Positions 17,301 through 24,437 of a stretch of 39,985 nt of DNA are shown in pieces (position 1 is the first letter of the stretch; the number at the start of each line of letters is the position of its first letter). The DNA is from Aplysia californica (lineage: Eukaryota > Mollusca > Gastropoda > Aplysiida > Aplysiidae). Location: positions 43,361 through 83,345 of the forward strand of contig NW_004798094.1 in the NCBI RefSeq assembly GCF_000002075.1, read 5' to 3'. Below the pieces are notes generated by a model. It ran no database searches. It was not told the origin of the DNA and saw only the letters and a program-made list of their open reading frames with translations. Made by a program: the position numbers and the translations under genes.

Positions 17301-19899
17301 GAACTATTCCCGATCAGAGTTTTTTTAGGAGTGACTAAACCTTTGTGTCTGCAATTTAGATGTTGGAGGCAAGCTTTTGGGGTTATAATGAGACATAGTG
17401 ACTGAAGAAAAAACTCAGGGAAACGGTGGAAAAAACTCATGGTTTCAAGAGTTAATGTGTACCCTTGATTCTTTGAATCGGAACAGTTTGTTATTTTACT
17501 GTATTTTGTATCCTTTTGAATTTGTTTGTCATTCTCAAATTTTTTGCTTTTCCTTTCGACCAGGTCTCATAAAATTTTTTGGAGGTCTCGCCAGACATCA
17601 TCCAAAAGAGGTTCTCTCCAAATTTGACAATTTCGTTCGCTTGGTCCTGATGAACGTGTGTGGAGGGGACGCCAGTCTTCAGGGGGTCTCCGTGGACACT
17701 TTGGCTTTTATCTCTTCCACGCCGGAGGGGAAACTGGCCCTGGAAAAACTTGGTGTGTGAGTCGTGCTTTACAGGGCTGTGTTGTGTTTCTTTCTTTTTT
17801 TCTTTCTTTCTCTCTCTCTTTTTTTGTTTTGTTTGTTTTTTCTTAAAGTAAGAGTGTTACAGCACTTGCAACATAGTTAGGTCATGTAAGTGCCAAAGAT
17901 TAGAGGTGTTACTAGGGAGTAGTGAACAAATAAAATAAGGAGAAATGAGGACGACAGATGTTTTCACCCCCGTAGTGTGTGTCTACGAAAAAGTCGTTTC
18001 TGCTTGTTCTTCCTCAATTCTAAAAAACAGAACTTGTCTCATTTTTATCTACATGGCGTGATTCATTGGTCAAATCATGTTCTTTTTTTTTTATGAAAGT
18101 AAATGTGAATTGTTTTTTAAAAATACAATTGAACATGATTTAACAACCACCTGTCCGAGACTAAAAACTGTTCAAATGACAAACACCCCCCTCCCCCTCC
18201 CCCCCTTTGTGTTTTTTCTCTTTTATTATTATAATGACACAGTCCGAGATGACCACGTTTCTTTGCAACAGTGGGTGGCACTTGTACTTATATAACCCAT
18301 TTGTACTGCAAGTGTTGTAAAACTCAAAAATAGGGTTGACTGTAGCTAAAAAAATCTACATGCTGATACTGTGACTGTTTTGCAGCCTCAATGGTTCTAA
18401 AGTAGTTTGCTAAGATAATGGCTAGTTTTTTTTTTTTTTTGGGGGGGGGGGTTTGTTGAAACGTTGTAGGCCTACTCCTGTGTGTTTTTTGTTGCTTAAA
18501 TGTAAGATTGTACATATTGATATTGTCGGGGTACTTTCTGAATAGTTTGTGACGTTGCAAGATGAAGCCGAATCTCAATGAATTTGAAACTTCTGTTTGC
18601 TTTCAGGGAACCCCATGACTGAGTGCATACAAGGGATTGGCTCCTTGATTCAGACAGGATCATCGGAGCTGAAGGTCCGAGCTCTGCGTGCCATGTCCAG
18701 TATTGTTTATTTACAGGTTAGTGATGAGTAGCCATGCTTCGAGCACTCGGGTGTTTGGCGGGGCGCTCTCTGGTGTGGGGTGCTTCTTCTTTCCTATTAA
18801 ACATCTATCGTCCTTATCTCCCCTTCTTCTTTTTTATGGTTGTTACTCTCTTGTAACATCTCTAATCTTCTGGCACTCATATGACCTTGTGCAGTTGCGA
18901 GCACCGTGAAACCCTCTACTAAAACTAAAAGACGTTTGTGTCGGTGAATGCGCAGCGGGGTTGTCATCAGGTTGTGAAATGTTTGCTGCTCTGTTTGCTT
19001 TCAGAAATACTGGCGTCTGGTTAGATGAGATAAGATAAGACTAGAGGCATCTTTATTGTTTAGATCCTGGCATATTGGTTTGGTGTTTCACCTTGTACAC
19101 ACACCCATACGTACTTGAACACACCCACTCGCACTCACATGAACACATAAACATATACACACACGCACACACACACACAAACTTGTACACACACAGGATC
19201 ATTGTAATTGGTGAGTAGTATACAAAGTACAAGAAATGATGAAGTGACTTTGAATGTATTTTGATTTCTTTCTGTGTGGGGTTTTTTTTTTTTAAAGGAC
19301 GTTGAGACCATAATTGGTATAGTGGAGACTAGACTTCTGAATAAAAAACAAGACATTCTCTACCTCTCAGTACAGGTTGGCACTGACACGTAGGCTTGAA
19401 GCAGCCTGATCTAAATTGTGTTGTGGTTGAGGGAGGGGGTGTAATATCATGTACAGTTGCAATATCTTTTGTTATCGTTTATCATCGAATCTTTTGTGCG
19501 CAGGTCGAGCATCAGACGGTGGAACTGCTGACCTTGACAGAGCGTTGGTTCGGCACCTCCATGTCGCTTCCGTTTGACTCGGTGTGGTCGATAGCCCAGC
19601 AGCCGTTCTCCGACCTCCGGATCCCCGCCCTCCACCTCCTGCAAAGCGTGGCGCTGTGCCCGTGGGGGCAGAAGCTCATGAACAATTGCCCCGGCTTCCG
19701 GGAGTACGTCCTGGACAGAGCCACGGAGAACACCAAGGAGGGAAAAGATGAGAAGTTTGAGCTGGTTCGGATCCTGGCCCATTCTCCGACGGCCGTTGAG
19801 ATTTTGGGGCGGCCGTATCATGTGAAGTTGATGGAGTATTTCAACCAAGGCCCATTTTTTGTCTTGGCGCAGTCGGAGGTGGCTTTGGAGGGAGAATGA
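5036..19899 (+). CDS. PSMD5: PSMD5, 26S proteasome non-ATPase regulatory subunit 5 (assembly chaperone S5b), complete
   Basis: Eight exons (5036-5214, 8052-8196, 10366-10498, 14288-14391, 15760-16012, 17564-17752, 18607-18716, 19504-19899) join in consistent phase and give 502 residues plus stop. The family's length is about 504. The product is an all-helical ARM/HEAT-like protein. Known PSMD5 acts in the cytosol as a chaperone that binds the C-terminal part of the ATPase Rpt2 (PSMC1) in base assembly and leaves before the mature 26S proteasome forms. Landmarks match human PSMD5 in order: MAAETAIADLVNRLEA at the N terminus, FRVYQ at the human YRVYE, LLLPGLIKFFGGLA, VSVDTLAFIS, TERWFGTS, ISQQPF-like IAQQPFSDL, PWGQKLMNNCPGFREYV, KYELV-like KFELVRILA and EGPYY-like QGPFFVL, ending LEGE. 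The ATG at 5036 has an A at -3 and G at +4, and an in-frame stop at 4973 with no ATG in between fixes the start. Confidence 0.95.
5511..6366. mobile_element. Non-autonomous TIR element (~856 bp) with 9-bp TSD, possibly MULE-like
   Basis: A 22-bp perfect inverted repeat, GATTGTACTTTACCGG plus ACCACC, sits at 5516-5537 and 6341-6362. Outside it the 9-bp word CCATATCAT occurs on both sides (5502-5510, 6367-6375), consistent with a target-site duplication. Nine bases would fit a Mutator-type element; hAT elements (8 bp) are an alternative. The interior has no coding capacity. It contains a ~99-bp direct tandem duplication (about 5769-5866 and 5867-5966), each unit starting with a GGGGGGCTNGCCCCCC palindrome. 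A partial TIR-like word also lies near 6036. It is in PSMD5 intron 1. Confidence 0.7.
5769..5966. repeat. ~99-bp tandem duplication with GGGGGG/CCCCCC hairpins
   Basis: TTCAGGGGGGCT-GCCCCCCTGG appears at about 5769 and 5867, and AATAACATGAGCGGACA at about 5832 and 5932. The spacing is constant at roughly 99 bp. Each unit starts with a near-perfect palindrome able to form a G-C hairpin. Confidence 0.75.
6367..7191. other. PSMD5 intron 1 spacer with CT-rich stretch and small hairpin
   Basis: A pyrimidine-rich CT stretch lies at about 6619-6692. A hairpin at 6914-6958 has arms TGTGCACCACAGAATTCTA and its near-complement. A short CTCGAGTCCGAATA-type direct repeat lies at 6978-7045. No gene is recognised. 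Confidence 0.5.
7192..7433. mobile_element. hAT-like MITE with 8-bp TSD
   Basis: Ends GGGACTTTTTCGGTAGTTCC and, inverted, GGCGCTTTTCCGGTAGTTTC form TIRs of about 26 bp that continue to CACCCC. The flanks ATCAATGC at 7184-7191 and 7434-7441 are identical, as an 8-bp target duplication would be. There is no coding capacity. It lies in PSMD5 intron 1. Confidence 0.7.
7434..8051. other. End of PSMD5 intron 1, no recognised feature
   Basis: This is unique-looking AT-rich intron sequence up to the exon 2 acceptor. The minus-strand ORFs here have no recognisable similarity. Confidence 0.5.
8052..8196 (+). CDS. PSMD5: PSMD5 exon 2
   Basis: The acceptor TTCCTTTACAG precedes an exon encoding KEQEACGEVLDRMLSTL and DERVQVLCLPL. 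It aligns with human EKTTLCVSILERLLQAM and DDSVKILTLSQ. It uses a different frame from the other open frame across this stretch. It ends in phase 0 at donor GTGAGT. Confidence 0.93.
8279..8357. repeat. (CT)n microsatellite
   Basis: This is a near-pure CT run starting about 80 bp after the exon 2 donor in PSMD5 intron 2. Confidence 0.95.
8540..8862. mobile_element. Decayed family B MITE remnant interrupted by other sequence
   Basis: GCAAGACAAATGAACAAGCTTT at the left and AATAACTTCATTTACC...AAACTGATGAGTGCCTGA at the right match the 3' part of family B. The intervening ~220 bp ends in a GTGCTATATATAAATCTC...TTATTATTA stretch like a SINE tail. This suggests an insertion into an old MITE. Confidence 0.4.
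8940..9282 (+). mobile_element. SINE family 2 copy (tRNA-headed, ATT-tailed)
   Basis: The tRNA-like head has a B-box word TTGTTCGAATCTCC. The body TTGTCAGTTTGTTAGTGTTT...TGCTTCCCAGGAAG...GGTCTGCTGGGGTAATA matches the minus-strand copy at 28976-29326. It ends GCGCTATACAAATGCTA and (ATT)n. It is in PSMD5 intron 2. Confidence 0.75.
9283..9461 (+). mobile_element. 5'-truncated SINE family 2 copy in tandem
   Basis: Directly after the (ATT)n tail of the preceding copy the family body restarts at CTTGTCAGTTTGTTAGTG. It runs to GTGCTATATAAATGTAA and an AT tail. The head is missing. Confidence 0.7.
9793..9957 (+). mobile_element. SINE fragment sharing the family 1 tail
   Basis: The body (AGTCGAAGCTGACTTTGTGC, AGTAAGCCTGATTCCC, GTTGACATCCACCCC) is shared, inverted, with 39012-39172. 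It ends in the same tail as family 1, TGCTCATATGACCTTCTGC...GCGAGCACCATAAAACC. This appears to be a second SINE type with the same 3' tail. Confidence 0.55.
9967..10333 (+). mobile_element. 5'-truncated non-LTR retrotransposon (RTE-like) 3' end
   Basis: Conceptual translation gives SILRIKWQDRIRNEELWERTGQ, and further on fragments like VEPTR and RMAQDRDK. This is the C-terminal part of a LINE reverse transcriptase ORF of the type found in RTE-like elements. Several frame changes show it is dead. It ends GGTGAAAGGCATTGATGATGATAA, a GAT-type tail. Only about 35 bp separate it from PSMD5 exon 3. Confidence 0.7.
10366..10498 (+). CDS. PSMD5: PSMD5 exon 3
   Basis: The acceptor GTCCCCCAG and donor GTAAGT bound the exon. 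It encodes LTRLSRDAPESLCQHTD and AAAAILTHM, the ARM-like helices following the exon 2 segment. A LINE 3' end stops only about 35 bp upstream of the acceptor. Confidence 0.93.
10680..11320. other. Start of PSMD5 intron 3, no recognised gene
   Basis: The stretch is GC-rich at 10850-11000, including a GGAACACGGCTGTTCC inverted repeat, and AT-rich after that. I recognise no gene or known repeat in it. Confidence 0.4.
11324..12150 (-). CDS. Unidentified Cys-rich ORF(s) in PSMD5 intron 3, probably a mobile-element relic
   Basis: The open stretch 12059-11553 (168 codons from an ATG) extends upstream in frame through a zinc-ribbon-like segment, TQCRKCGSRIYAPLKQ. It contains a second Cys group, CSVCARCVKLSKGC, then a Ser/Thr-rich low-complexity region. 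A following open segment in another frame (about 11553-11327) is basic: LRRKGQLRFKTKGQP and SSPTRKRRTNIINKV. The order Cys pairs, S/T-rich linker, basic block looks like a real protein rather than chance. I do not recognise the family. It could be an N-terminal part of a transposon protein or a retroposed gene fragment; there seems to be one frame change. Confidence 0.35.
12170..13290. other. Middle of PSMD5 intron 3, no recognised feature
   Basis: This is mixed sequence with a GC-rich patch at 12750-12910 and poly-G/poly-T tracts at 13190-13280. The short ORFs here carry no known domain. Confidence 0.4.
13291..13505 (+). mobile_element. Possible tRNA-derived SINE (third type)
   Basis: An A-box-like word, TTGGTGTAGAGGTTAGG, and a B-box-like word, AGTTCAAAGTCC, are about 30 bp apart, as in a tRNA. 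A body follows, ending GGGGGCATAAAACAAAAGG. Only one copy is seen in the window, so the ends are uncertain. Confidence 0.4.
13554..13983. mobile_element. ~420-bp MITE, family B, copy 2
   Basis: The left end is CATCGTGGTTAAATCAGGC and the right end GCCTGATTCCACAGCACCGTGATG, inverted to each other. The interior CATTGATCAAAGGCAC...TTTGGAAGTCATTAAACTTT...CAATCACAAATATCTCAAC matches the other family copies. It lies in PSMD5 intron 3. Confidence 0.7.
13984..14287. other. End of PSMD5 intron 3, no recognised feature
   Basis: This is AT-rich intron sequence leading to the exon 4 acceptor. No repeat or ORF in it is recognised. Confidence 0.4.
14288..14391 (+). CDS. PSMD5: PSMD5 exon 4
   Basis: The acceptor is TTTAATACAG. 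The exon encodes GRNPSGLQVLFNEQTVQ, then MQRTDTCRFRVYQ, matching human MKTNDIVRYRVYE. The donor CAG|GTTTGG is weak, but it is the only one that keeps phase 0 and length. Confidence 0.92.
14474..14525 (-). mobile_element. SINE 3' tail fragment
   Basis: GCGGCGCTCGCAACTGCATA followed by AGGTCATATGAGCGCC is the reverse complement of the family 1 SINE tail. No body is visible. It lies about 80 bp after PSMD5 exon 4. Confidence 0.55.
14526..15467. other. PSMD5 intron 4 spacer
   Basis: No gene is seen. A short GC-rich 18-bp direct repeat (CCACCTCCGCCCTAGAC, twice) lies at about 15328-15366. The ORF at 14984-15181 has no recognisable domain. Confidence 0.45.
15472..15711. mobile_element. piggyBac-like MITE with TTAA target duplication
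   Basis: TTAA occurs at 15468-15471 and 15712-15715. The enclosed 240-bp element has inverted ends CCCTGTCCGTACGTC and CCCTATCTGTACGCC. A TTAA duplication plus TIRs starting CCC is the piggyBac signature. An inner hairpin, CCTGGGGGTACAAAATGACC-type, lies near the right end. The element ends 45 bp before the PSMD5 exon 5 acceptor boundary. Confidence 0.8.
15760..16012 (+). CDS. PSMD5: PSMD5 exon 5
   Basis: The acceptor CTGCCCTCAG lies 45 bp after a piggyBac-like MITE. The exon encodes SGVLQQLINEMQKDDILVQ, GLVFLDQHGIVGKLEEM and GLLLP; human has SGLVTQLLRELTGEDVLVR and FYLPG. It is markedly GC-rich compared with its introns. The donor GTTGGG is weak. Confidence 0.94.
16141..16562. mobile_element. 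~420-bp MITE, family B, copy 3
   Basis: The left end is GGTGAAATCTGGCACTAGTCAA and the right end TTGACGAGCGCCTGATTCCGCCAC. The interior AAACATTGATTAAAGGCACG and CAATCGCAAATATCTCG is shared with copies 2 and 4. The preceding 16040-16137 holds a CAATCTTTATTCATCTCGC word and (ATAATG)-rich sequence resembling an inverted LINE tail. It lies in PSMD5 intron 5. Confidence 0.7.
16563..17183. other. PSMD5 intron 5 spacer, no gene
   Basis: A short GTATTGCACAAATTCTCGCTGAACAGCAA-like stretch near 16576 resembles the 3' end of SINE family 2 inverted. The rest is unrecognised AT-rich intron. Confidence 0.4.
17188..17451. mobile_element. TTAA-flanked MITE, family C, copy 1
   Basis: TTAA flanks (17184-17187, 17452-17455) enclose ends CTCTTTCAACCCC and, inverted, CTCTTGAAACC. 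The interior GCTGGGAGCGCCCAATACTA...AACTATTCCCGA...GAAACGGTGGAAAAAACTCA is shared with 20402-20655. It is probably a piggyBac-type MITE from its TTAA duplication. It is in PSMD5 intron 5, about 110 bp from exon 6. Confidence 0.7.
17564..17752 (+). CDS. PSMD5: PSMD5 exon 6
   Basis: The acceptor is TTTCGACCAG. The exon encodes LIKFFGGLARHHPKEVL and VSVDTLAFISSTPEGK, matching human FVKFFGNLA and VAVDTVGILGSNVEGK. The donor is GTGTGT in phase 1. Confidence 0.94.
17753..18606. other. PSMD5 intron 6
   Basis: A T/C-rich run lies at about 17788-17850 and a T-run/G-run at 18427-18450. I see no gene or clear mobile element. Confidence 0.5.
18607..18716 (+). CDS. PSMD5: PSMD5 exon 7
   Basis: The acceptor is TTGCTTTCAG. 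The exon encodes NPMTECIQGIGSLIQTG and ELKVRALRAMSSIVYLQ, matching human VELKIRCLDAISSLLYLP. The donor is GTTAGT in phase 0. Confidence 0.93.
18868..18926 (+). mobile_element. SINE 3' tail fragment
   Basis: GCACTCATATGACCTTGTGC followed by GCGAGCACCGTGAAACCCTC is the tail shared by the family 1 SINEs and the 9793-9957 fragment. It lies in PSMD5 intron 7. Confidence 0.55.
19034..19196. repeat. Interspersed repeat fragment ending in (CA)n
   Basis: GGCATCTTTATTGTTTAGAT, then GGCATATTGGTTTGGTGTTTC and a (CA)n-rich tract match the segment at 37818-37985. On the minus strand it carries an AATAAAG word, as LINE 3' ends do. It lies in PSMD5 intron 7. Confidence 0.55.
19504..19899 (+). CDS. PSMD5: PSMD5 exon 8 (C-terminal exon with stop)
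   Basis: The acceptor TTGTGCGCAG opens an exon of 131 codons plus TGA. It encodes TERWFGTSMSLPFDSVW, PWGQKLMNNCPGFREYV and the C terminus SEVALEGE, the best-conserved part of the match to PSMD5. It is GC-rich and uses C/G-ending codons unlike the AT-rich DNA around it. Confidence 0.96.
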   Translation, partial: VEHQTVELLTLTERWFGTSMSLPFDSVWSIAQQPFSDLRIPALHLLQSVALCPWGQKLMNNCPGFREYVLDRATENTKEGKDEKFELVRILAHSPTAVEILGRPYHVKLMEYFNQGPFFVLAQSEVALEGE

Positions 19900-20401
19900 A
19901 CGTACGGAATCAAAAGTTAAACCAGATGATGTTGACAGTTTTTTGGGGTAACAGGGAGTGAAAGAGGGTAATGTTTGTTCTTTGAAGAATGAAAGTTTTT
20001 TTTGGGGGGGGGTTTGGTTTTTGAAAGAGAGAAAGTGGTGAAATGTGAAATAGAGCTTGGGCTTCACATACACGAATGCTCTAACTAAACTCTTTGTTTG
20101 TCCGTACCGACAGTGGGTGGTGTCTTTGAAGATGTCAGTGAATTGTTCGTGCAAGTCGAAACCAGTACTGTTTGTTTTAGTGAAAATGAAGTGCCGGTAC
20201 CAAAGTGTCATTCCAGTCTGTGATATTCTGCAGAAAATTTGAATGGTTTGCATGGTTGCTGATTGTGCCGTCTGGAATGATTTCTCCTTTGTTGCTGTGC
20301 TTCTATTCTGTCTCCAGGTGTCTGTTCTATCTCAACATTGCTAGATGTAAACTTAAAGTGAAACTCGAATATAATGAAGGTTGTCCTTGTTTATGAGTTA
20401 A

Positions 20402-20655
20402 CTCTTTGAACCTCATCGGAAGCTGGGAGCGTCCAGTACTAGTGACAACCATTTCGTTTTACTTAAGGCTAGTTTTTGTTTTTTTTTGGCACTATTCCCG
20501 AACCAAGTTTTTTAATAATGACTAAGCCTTTGTTTCCGCTATTTAGAAGTTGGAGGCAAACTGTTGGGGCTATAATGAGACACAGTGCACTAGGTTCAGG
20601 TGATTAGAAAAAAATTCCGAGAAAACGGTGGAAAAAACTCAGGGGGCTTAAAGAG
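20402..20655. mobile_element. TTAA-flanked MITE, family C, copy 2
   Basis: TTAA words at 20398-20401 and 20656-20659 enclose inverted ends CTCTTTGAACCTC and CTCTTTAAGCCC. The interior matches copy 1 across its length, for example GCTGGGAGCGTCCAGTACTA and GAAAACGGTGGAAAAAACTC. It is downstream of the PSMD5 stop, possibly inside the 3' UTR. Confidence 0.75.
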
Positions 20656-21286
20656 TTAAAGCTTTACCGGCTAGTGACATTTCAAATTGAATCGAAACTT
20701 GGGGAAAAATGTATGGAAATACGGTTATAATGAATGTTTTACCCTTGGAAACAAATTAAAAGTACAAAGCTATTACAATAAATTTTTCAGCAAGACATAA
20801 ATTAATGTTGTTTTTATAAATGTTTAAATTCTTCATTACTTTCATTTTCCTTTTCATTGAGTAAGTTTTGTTAAGTACATGAATGGTGAGAGTTCAAAAT
20901 ATGGGAGAGAGACTTCAAAGTGAGACTTTCACACTGTCACAAGTTTCAGATTATAACTGGTAGGGGTAAGCGAGATATTTTCAAGAAAGATGCCTTTGTT
21001 TTATCCTTTGTTTTCCTGTGACACTTAACAGTATCAGAACTTGTGAGCTTGTTTTTTCCATGGTTTGAATCTTTTTCTGCTTTAGTCGTTTTTATTCCTT
21101 TGTGCAGATGATCTTACGATGTTGTGGTCAGTTTTTATTATATCTTTATCATACGATCTTCCTCCTTCTCTTCCCCCTCAATCTAAAGAGAATGAATGTT
21201 GTGGCCTTATAAAACTTATTGCACCATAAGTCTACCGTGTAGATCTATCTATCTGTTCATGCAAAAACTGTTCAGTCACCAAGATT

Positions 21287-21637
21287 GTAGATTTTCTACT
21301 TTCTGTCTGCAAAAGAAACAAGATTGTGTATGTAAAGAGGTCAATTTAATGCTTTTGATCTTTGTCAAGAGAAAAATTAAGCTTTGATCCTAAACTTATT
21401 AGTAGATTTTCTGTTCTTTCTGTCTGCAAAAGATTCAAGATTGTATGCTAAGAGGCCAATTTATTAATGCTTTGATAAGTGTCAAGAGAAAAAATTAAGC
21501 CTTGATTCTATACTTGTTTGTAGATTTTCCTGCTTTCTGTCTGCAAAAGAAGCAAGATTGTATACAAAGTGGCCGATTTAATGCTTTGATCTTTGTCGAG
21601 AGAAAAATGAAGCATTGATTCTATACATAGTTGTATT
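21287..21637. repeat. Three-copy ~117-bp tandem repeat
   Basis: Units start at about 21287, 21402 and 21520 with GTAGATTTTC. Each carries CTTTCTGTCTGCAAAAGA, CAAGATTGTATG-like, and GTCAAGAGAAAAATTAAGC-like blocks. The copies differ by scattered substitutions and small indels, so the array is not very recent. Confidence 0.85.
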
Positions 21638-22591
21638 ACTGTTACTGTTCGTGATATTATTACATTGTTAAGGGTAACAATTGCCTGGTGTGTTCTGCTA
21701 TACGCCTACTGAGATTTGTGTTAACAGACGTACTTTTGTTTTGCTTGTTCTGTTTTGAGGTTGTTATTTTTTTTTCTTAAAGACTTTTAACGCTTTATTT
21801 GTGTGCTGTTGGGGTTTGCAGGAATTAGTTTTTGTGTTGCAGTATTTGGGTTTTTGTTTGTTTGTTTTGTTTAATGTATTATTTTTATCTTATTTGTTAT
21901 TAAGAATTTTTTTTCTAGAAAGAGAGTTCACTTGCAATAATTTTATAATTTTATACTGTTTTAGTACTAGATCTAGTATATAAATTCTCCTTTTGACAAA
22001 TTACTAGAAGTTCTAGGTCGCATTTTTCTTCCCGTTTAACATTAACACTTTAACTTCAAATTAAGAGTTATTTTTTGTAGATTTTTCGAGTTACTAGTTA
22101 TATTATATCTTTAACCTTAACATTTTTTATTACTAGTTACTTTTACCTTCTTTTATTCTTTTATTGCGTGTTATATTTTGGTTGGCCGTAATGTAAGTAA
22201 TAAATGTTTCATGATTCATCGTGATATTGAAAATTGTAATAGATTTCCGTTCCTTTTGTCCCGACCCAGTTCATTTTCACTTTCACCCACCATTGCTTGA
22301 AATTAAAGAATGCGATCTGAATGCTGTATTTCATATGAAATTTATTGATTGTTGTTTTCTTGTGGAGGGGGGGGGGGGATTTTGATCTTGCGTTGCTGCT
22401 TTTTTTTCGAGGGGGGAGGGGGTTGTACATTCTTGTACTGTTTATTACTTGGGGACCGTTCACAAATGACATCACAAGGGGAGGGGGGGGTAGTCCTTAC
22501 AAAGCTGACGTCAACCAACCTTGATGCTCTTAAAAGTTGGGGAAAAAAAGAAAAGAAAGGAAGATCTTATATGAAGATCATACGCGGAAAT

Positions 22592-22764
22592 CTGTCCCCG
22601 TGGTTTTATGCACCCCGCATAATTTAGCAAGATATGATCATTTTTTTCATATTTTCTGATTATTTTCCTTTATCATTCTTTGTTAGAATTATTTCATAAT
22701 TTCACATTTTTGGGCTCAATTTACATAATTTCAGAATTTTTCTTGCTTAAAACGACGGGGACAG
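22592..22764. mobile_element. ~180-bp MITE, family A, copy 1
   Basis: Left end CTGTCCCCGTGGTTTTATGC and right end ...CGACGGGGACAG form TIRs. The interior GCATAATTTAGCAAG...CTGATTATTTTCCTTTATCATTC...TTTGGGCTCAATTTACATAAT is the reverse complement of the other family A copies. No clear target duplication is visible. Confidence 0.75.
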
Positions 22765-22856
22765 GTAAATATAAAGTGCACCCTGTTCAGGTTCTATCTG
22801 AATGTACATGTGCATACTGGTTGACGTCAGCTAGGGTGGGAAGGGGGGGTTGTTGT

Positions 22857-23284
22857 TGTTGTTAGCCATCCAGTAGCATCTGAGCGGTCACTCTTCTGCA
22901 TGATGCCATTCGGTAATAGTTGCATGTTTGTTCTAATTGTTGTCTTGAGGAGTAGAGGCAATTAGATGTGTGGGGTAGCTTGGGAAGAAAACATCCCCTT
23001 AAATCAGTTAGTTTTCTACAGAAAAACAGATGATGTTCCACTGTCTCTGAGGGGTAGTCACATAGTGGGCAGGCAGCAGACTGCTTTACTCCTATTCGGT
23101 TGAGATGTTGGTTGAGGGGTACATGTTGTGTTCTAAGTTGGAAGATTATGGATTGATCTCCCCTCCTCAACTCATTGATTGGATCTTTGACCAGTGGTTT
23201 ATTCATGTGGCCATACATCCTCCTTCCTGTCGTACCTGTGGCCCAATCATTCATCCACTCTTCCTTGAGGTTTGACTTGATCAT
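22857..23284 (-). mobile_element. 5'-truncated LINE, C-terminal end of reverse transcriptase ORF
   Basis: An open frame of 140 codons ends in a stop and a short (CAA)n tail. It reads as the region after the RT and RNase H domains of I/Jockey-type LINEs: NELRRGDQSIIFQLRTQHV, LNQHLNRIG, then the zinc-finger-like CPLCDYPSETVEHHLFFC. The upstream part is missing, as in a truncated insertion. The frame is open, so it may be fairly young. It sits inside a G-rich TIR element. Confidence 0.75.
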
Positions 23285-23309
23285 TTGGCAGCAGGTGGTG
23301 TAGAGGGGG

Positions 23310-23392
23310 GGGGGGGGTCTGTGAAAGATAACAAAAGATGGCGGGGAGGGGGGGGTCTGTGAAAGATGACAGAAGATGACAAGGAGGGGGGA
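23310..23392. repeat. Two-copy ~37-bp G-rich tandem repeat
   Basis: TCTGTGAAAGATAACAAAAGATG and TCTGTGAAAGATGACAGAAGATG are each preceded by a long G run and lie about 37 bp apart. They form part of the right side of the G-rich TIR element. Confidence 0.7.
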
Positions 23393-23800
23393 GGGGCATT
23401 TTTGGACAAATTTTAGCTGACGTCATTTTTGTGACCGGTCCCTTGGTTTCAGTATCAGTAAAATGCAGGAGTGTGGGAAATGAGACACCCATTGGACGAG
23501 CATGAAGGTGGCAGAATAAATAGCGGGTCTGGCAGTTGAACGGGGTTCCTTTTGTTAATAGCCATATTAACAGCGGCTTGGGAACATTCCTTTACAAGGA
23601 CTTGGACGTCAAACTACTTTTTGGCAATTGCCAAAAACAGGTCTCTTATACCGTTAGTTCATTCATTAGATGAAGAACTAATCAAAATTGGTTTGCTAGT
23701 TTCGATTTAATGACGTTTTTGTCATTTTTAGATTTAACACCAAAAAAGAGCCCCGACATAGTGGGTTTACCCCCCTCGGAGATAAAGATGGAGATCATTC

Positions 23801-24305
23801 GGAGGCTCTCATGGCCTGGAGGTTATGGTGTTGGCCTCTCATTTAAAGGTCCCGGGTTCGAATCTGGGTAGCGACCGAAAAATGTTCTAAAAAATATCTC
23901 CTTTCACCTCCTTTCCTGCTCTCTTGCAATGTTCTGTGGTCTGCTTTCGTCTCCACTTTCCCTCCTCACCTCCTTTGCCCCCTCATCTGGGCTCCTGACT
24001 CTTTCTGCAGCCTTCTACTGCTTCTCCTTGGCTCCTTCTAAATGCTGTTTTTCAGCCACACCCCTGATCTTCTGGTAGGAAAGATGTACACCTAGCCTTC
24101 TCGGACAAGGGCGAAAAATCTCGGAGGTCCCGTCTGCATGCTGTGCACGTTAAAGATCCCTTGGTGATCTAAAATCAATCATAGTAGGCTTCGGCCGCCA
24201 CCCTTGCAAAATTCAAAATTTCCTACAAACTGAATGTATGTGTCCCGCCCGCTCATATGACCTTATGCAGTTGCGATCCCCGTAAAACGCTTACCGAAAA
24301 AAAAT
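23801..24305 (+). mobile_element. SINE family 1 copy, full length
   Basis: The tRNA-like head has A-box ATGGCCTGGAGGTTATGG and B-box GGGTTCGAATCTGGG. The body has CCTTTCACCTCCTTTCCTG, TTTCTGCAGCC, GATCTTCTGGTAGGAAAG and CACGTTAAAGATCCC. The tail is GCTCATATGACCTTATGCAG, then GTAAAACGCTTACCG and an A-run. Pol III boxes are still recognisable. Confidence 0.85.
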
Positions 24306-24437
24306 GAAGTCATTCCCCTATCCACCACACGGGGACGTGCTGGGTTGAGTATTATAACATTACGTCGTATGTTCATAAACGACAAGAAACCCGGCAACGA
24401 AAAAAAAGAAAAGATAGCTCATCTAAAAATGGCCAAT

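Larger units (their letters stand above)
19900..22204 (+). other. PSMD5 3' UTR and downstream region with candidate poly(A) signals
   Basis: AATAAA words occur at 20777-20782 and 22199-22204; either could end the PSMD5 transcript. The stretch also holds a TTAA-flanked MITE (20402-20655) and a three-copy tandem repeat (21287-21637). No other gene is seen here. Confidence 0.4.
22450..23450. mobile_element. Candidate TIR-bounded G-rich element, broken up by later insertions
   Basis: GGGACCGTTCACAAATGACATCA at the left end and, inverted, GGGACCGGTCACAAAAATGACG at the right end are similar. A TGACGTCAGCT word recurs near 22504, 22822 and 23417, and poly-G tracts lie beside it. Between the ends are a family A MITE (22592-22764) and a LINE fragment (22857-23284), so the original element would have been short. 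No certain target duplication is seen. Confidence 0.45.

Noticed and set aside
19447-20253. 268-codon minus-strand ORF
   Set aside because: It overlaps PSMD5 exon 8 in antisense; the sense strand matches PSMD5 closely and the minus ORF shows no domain.
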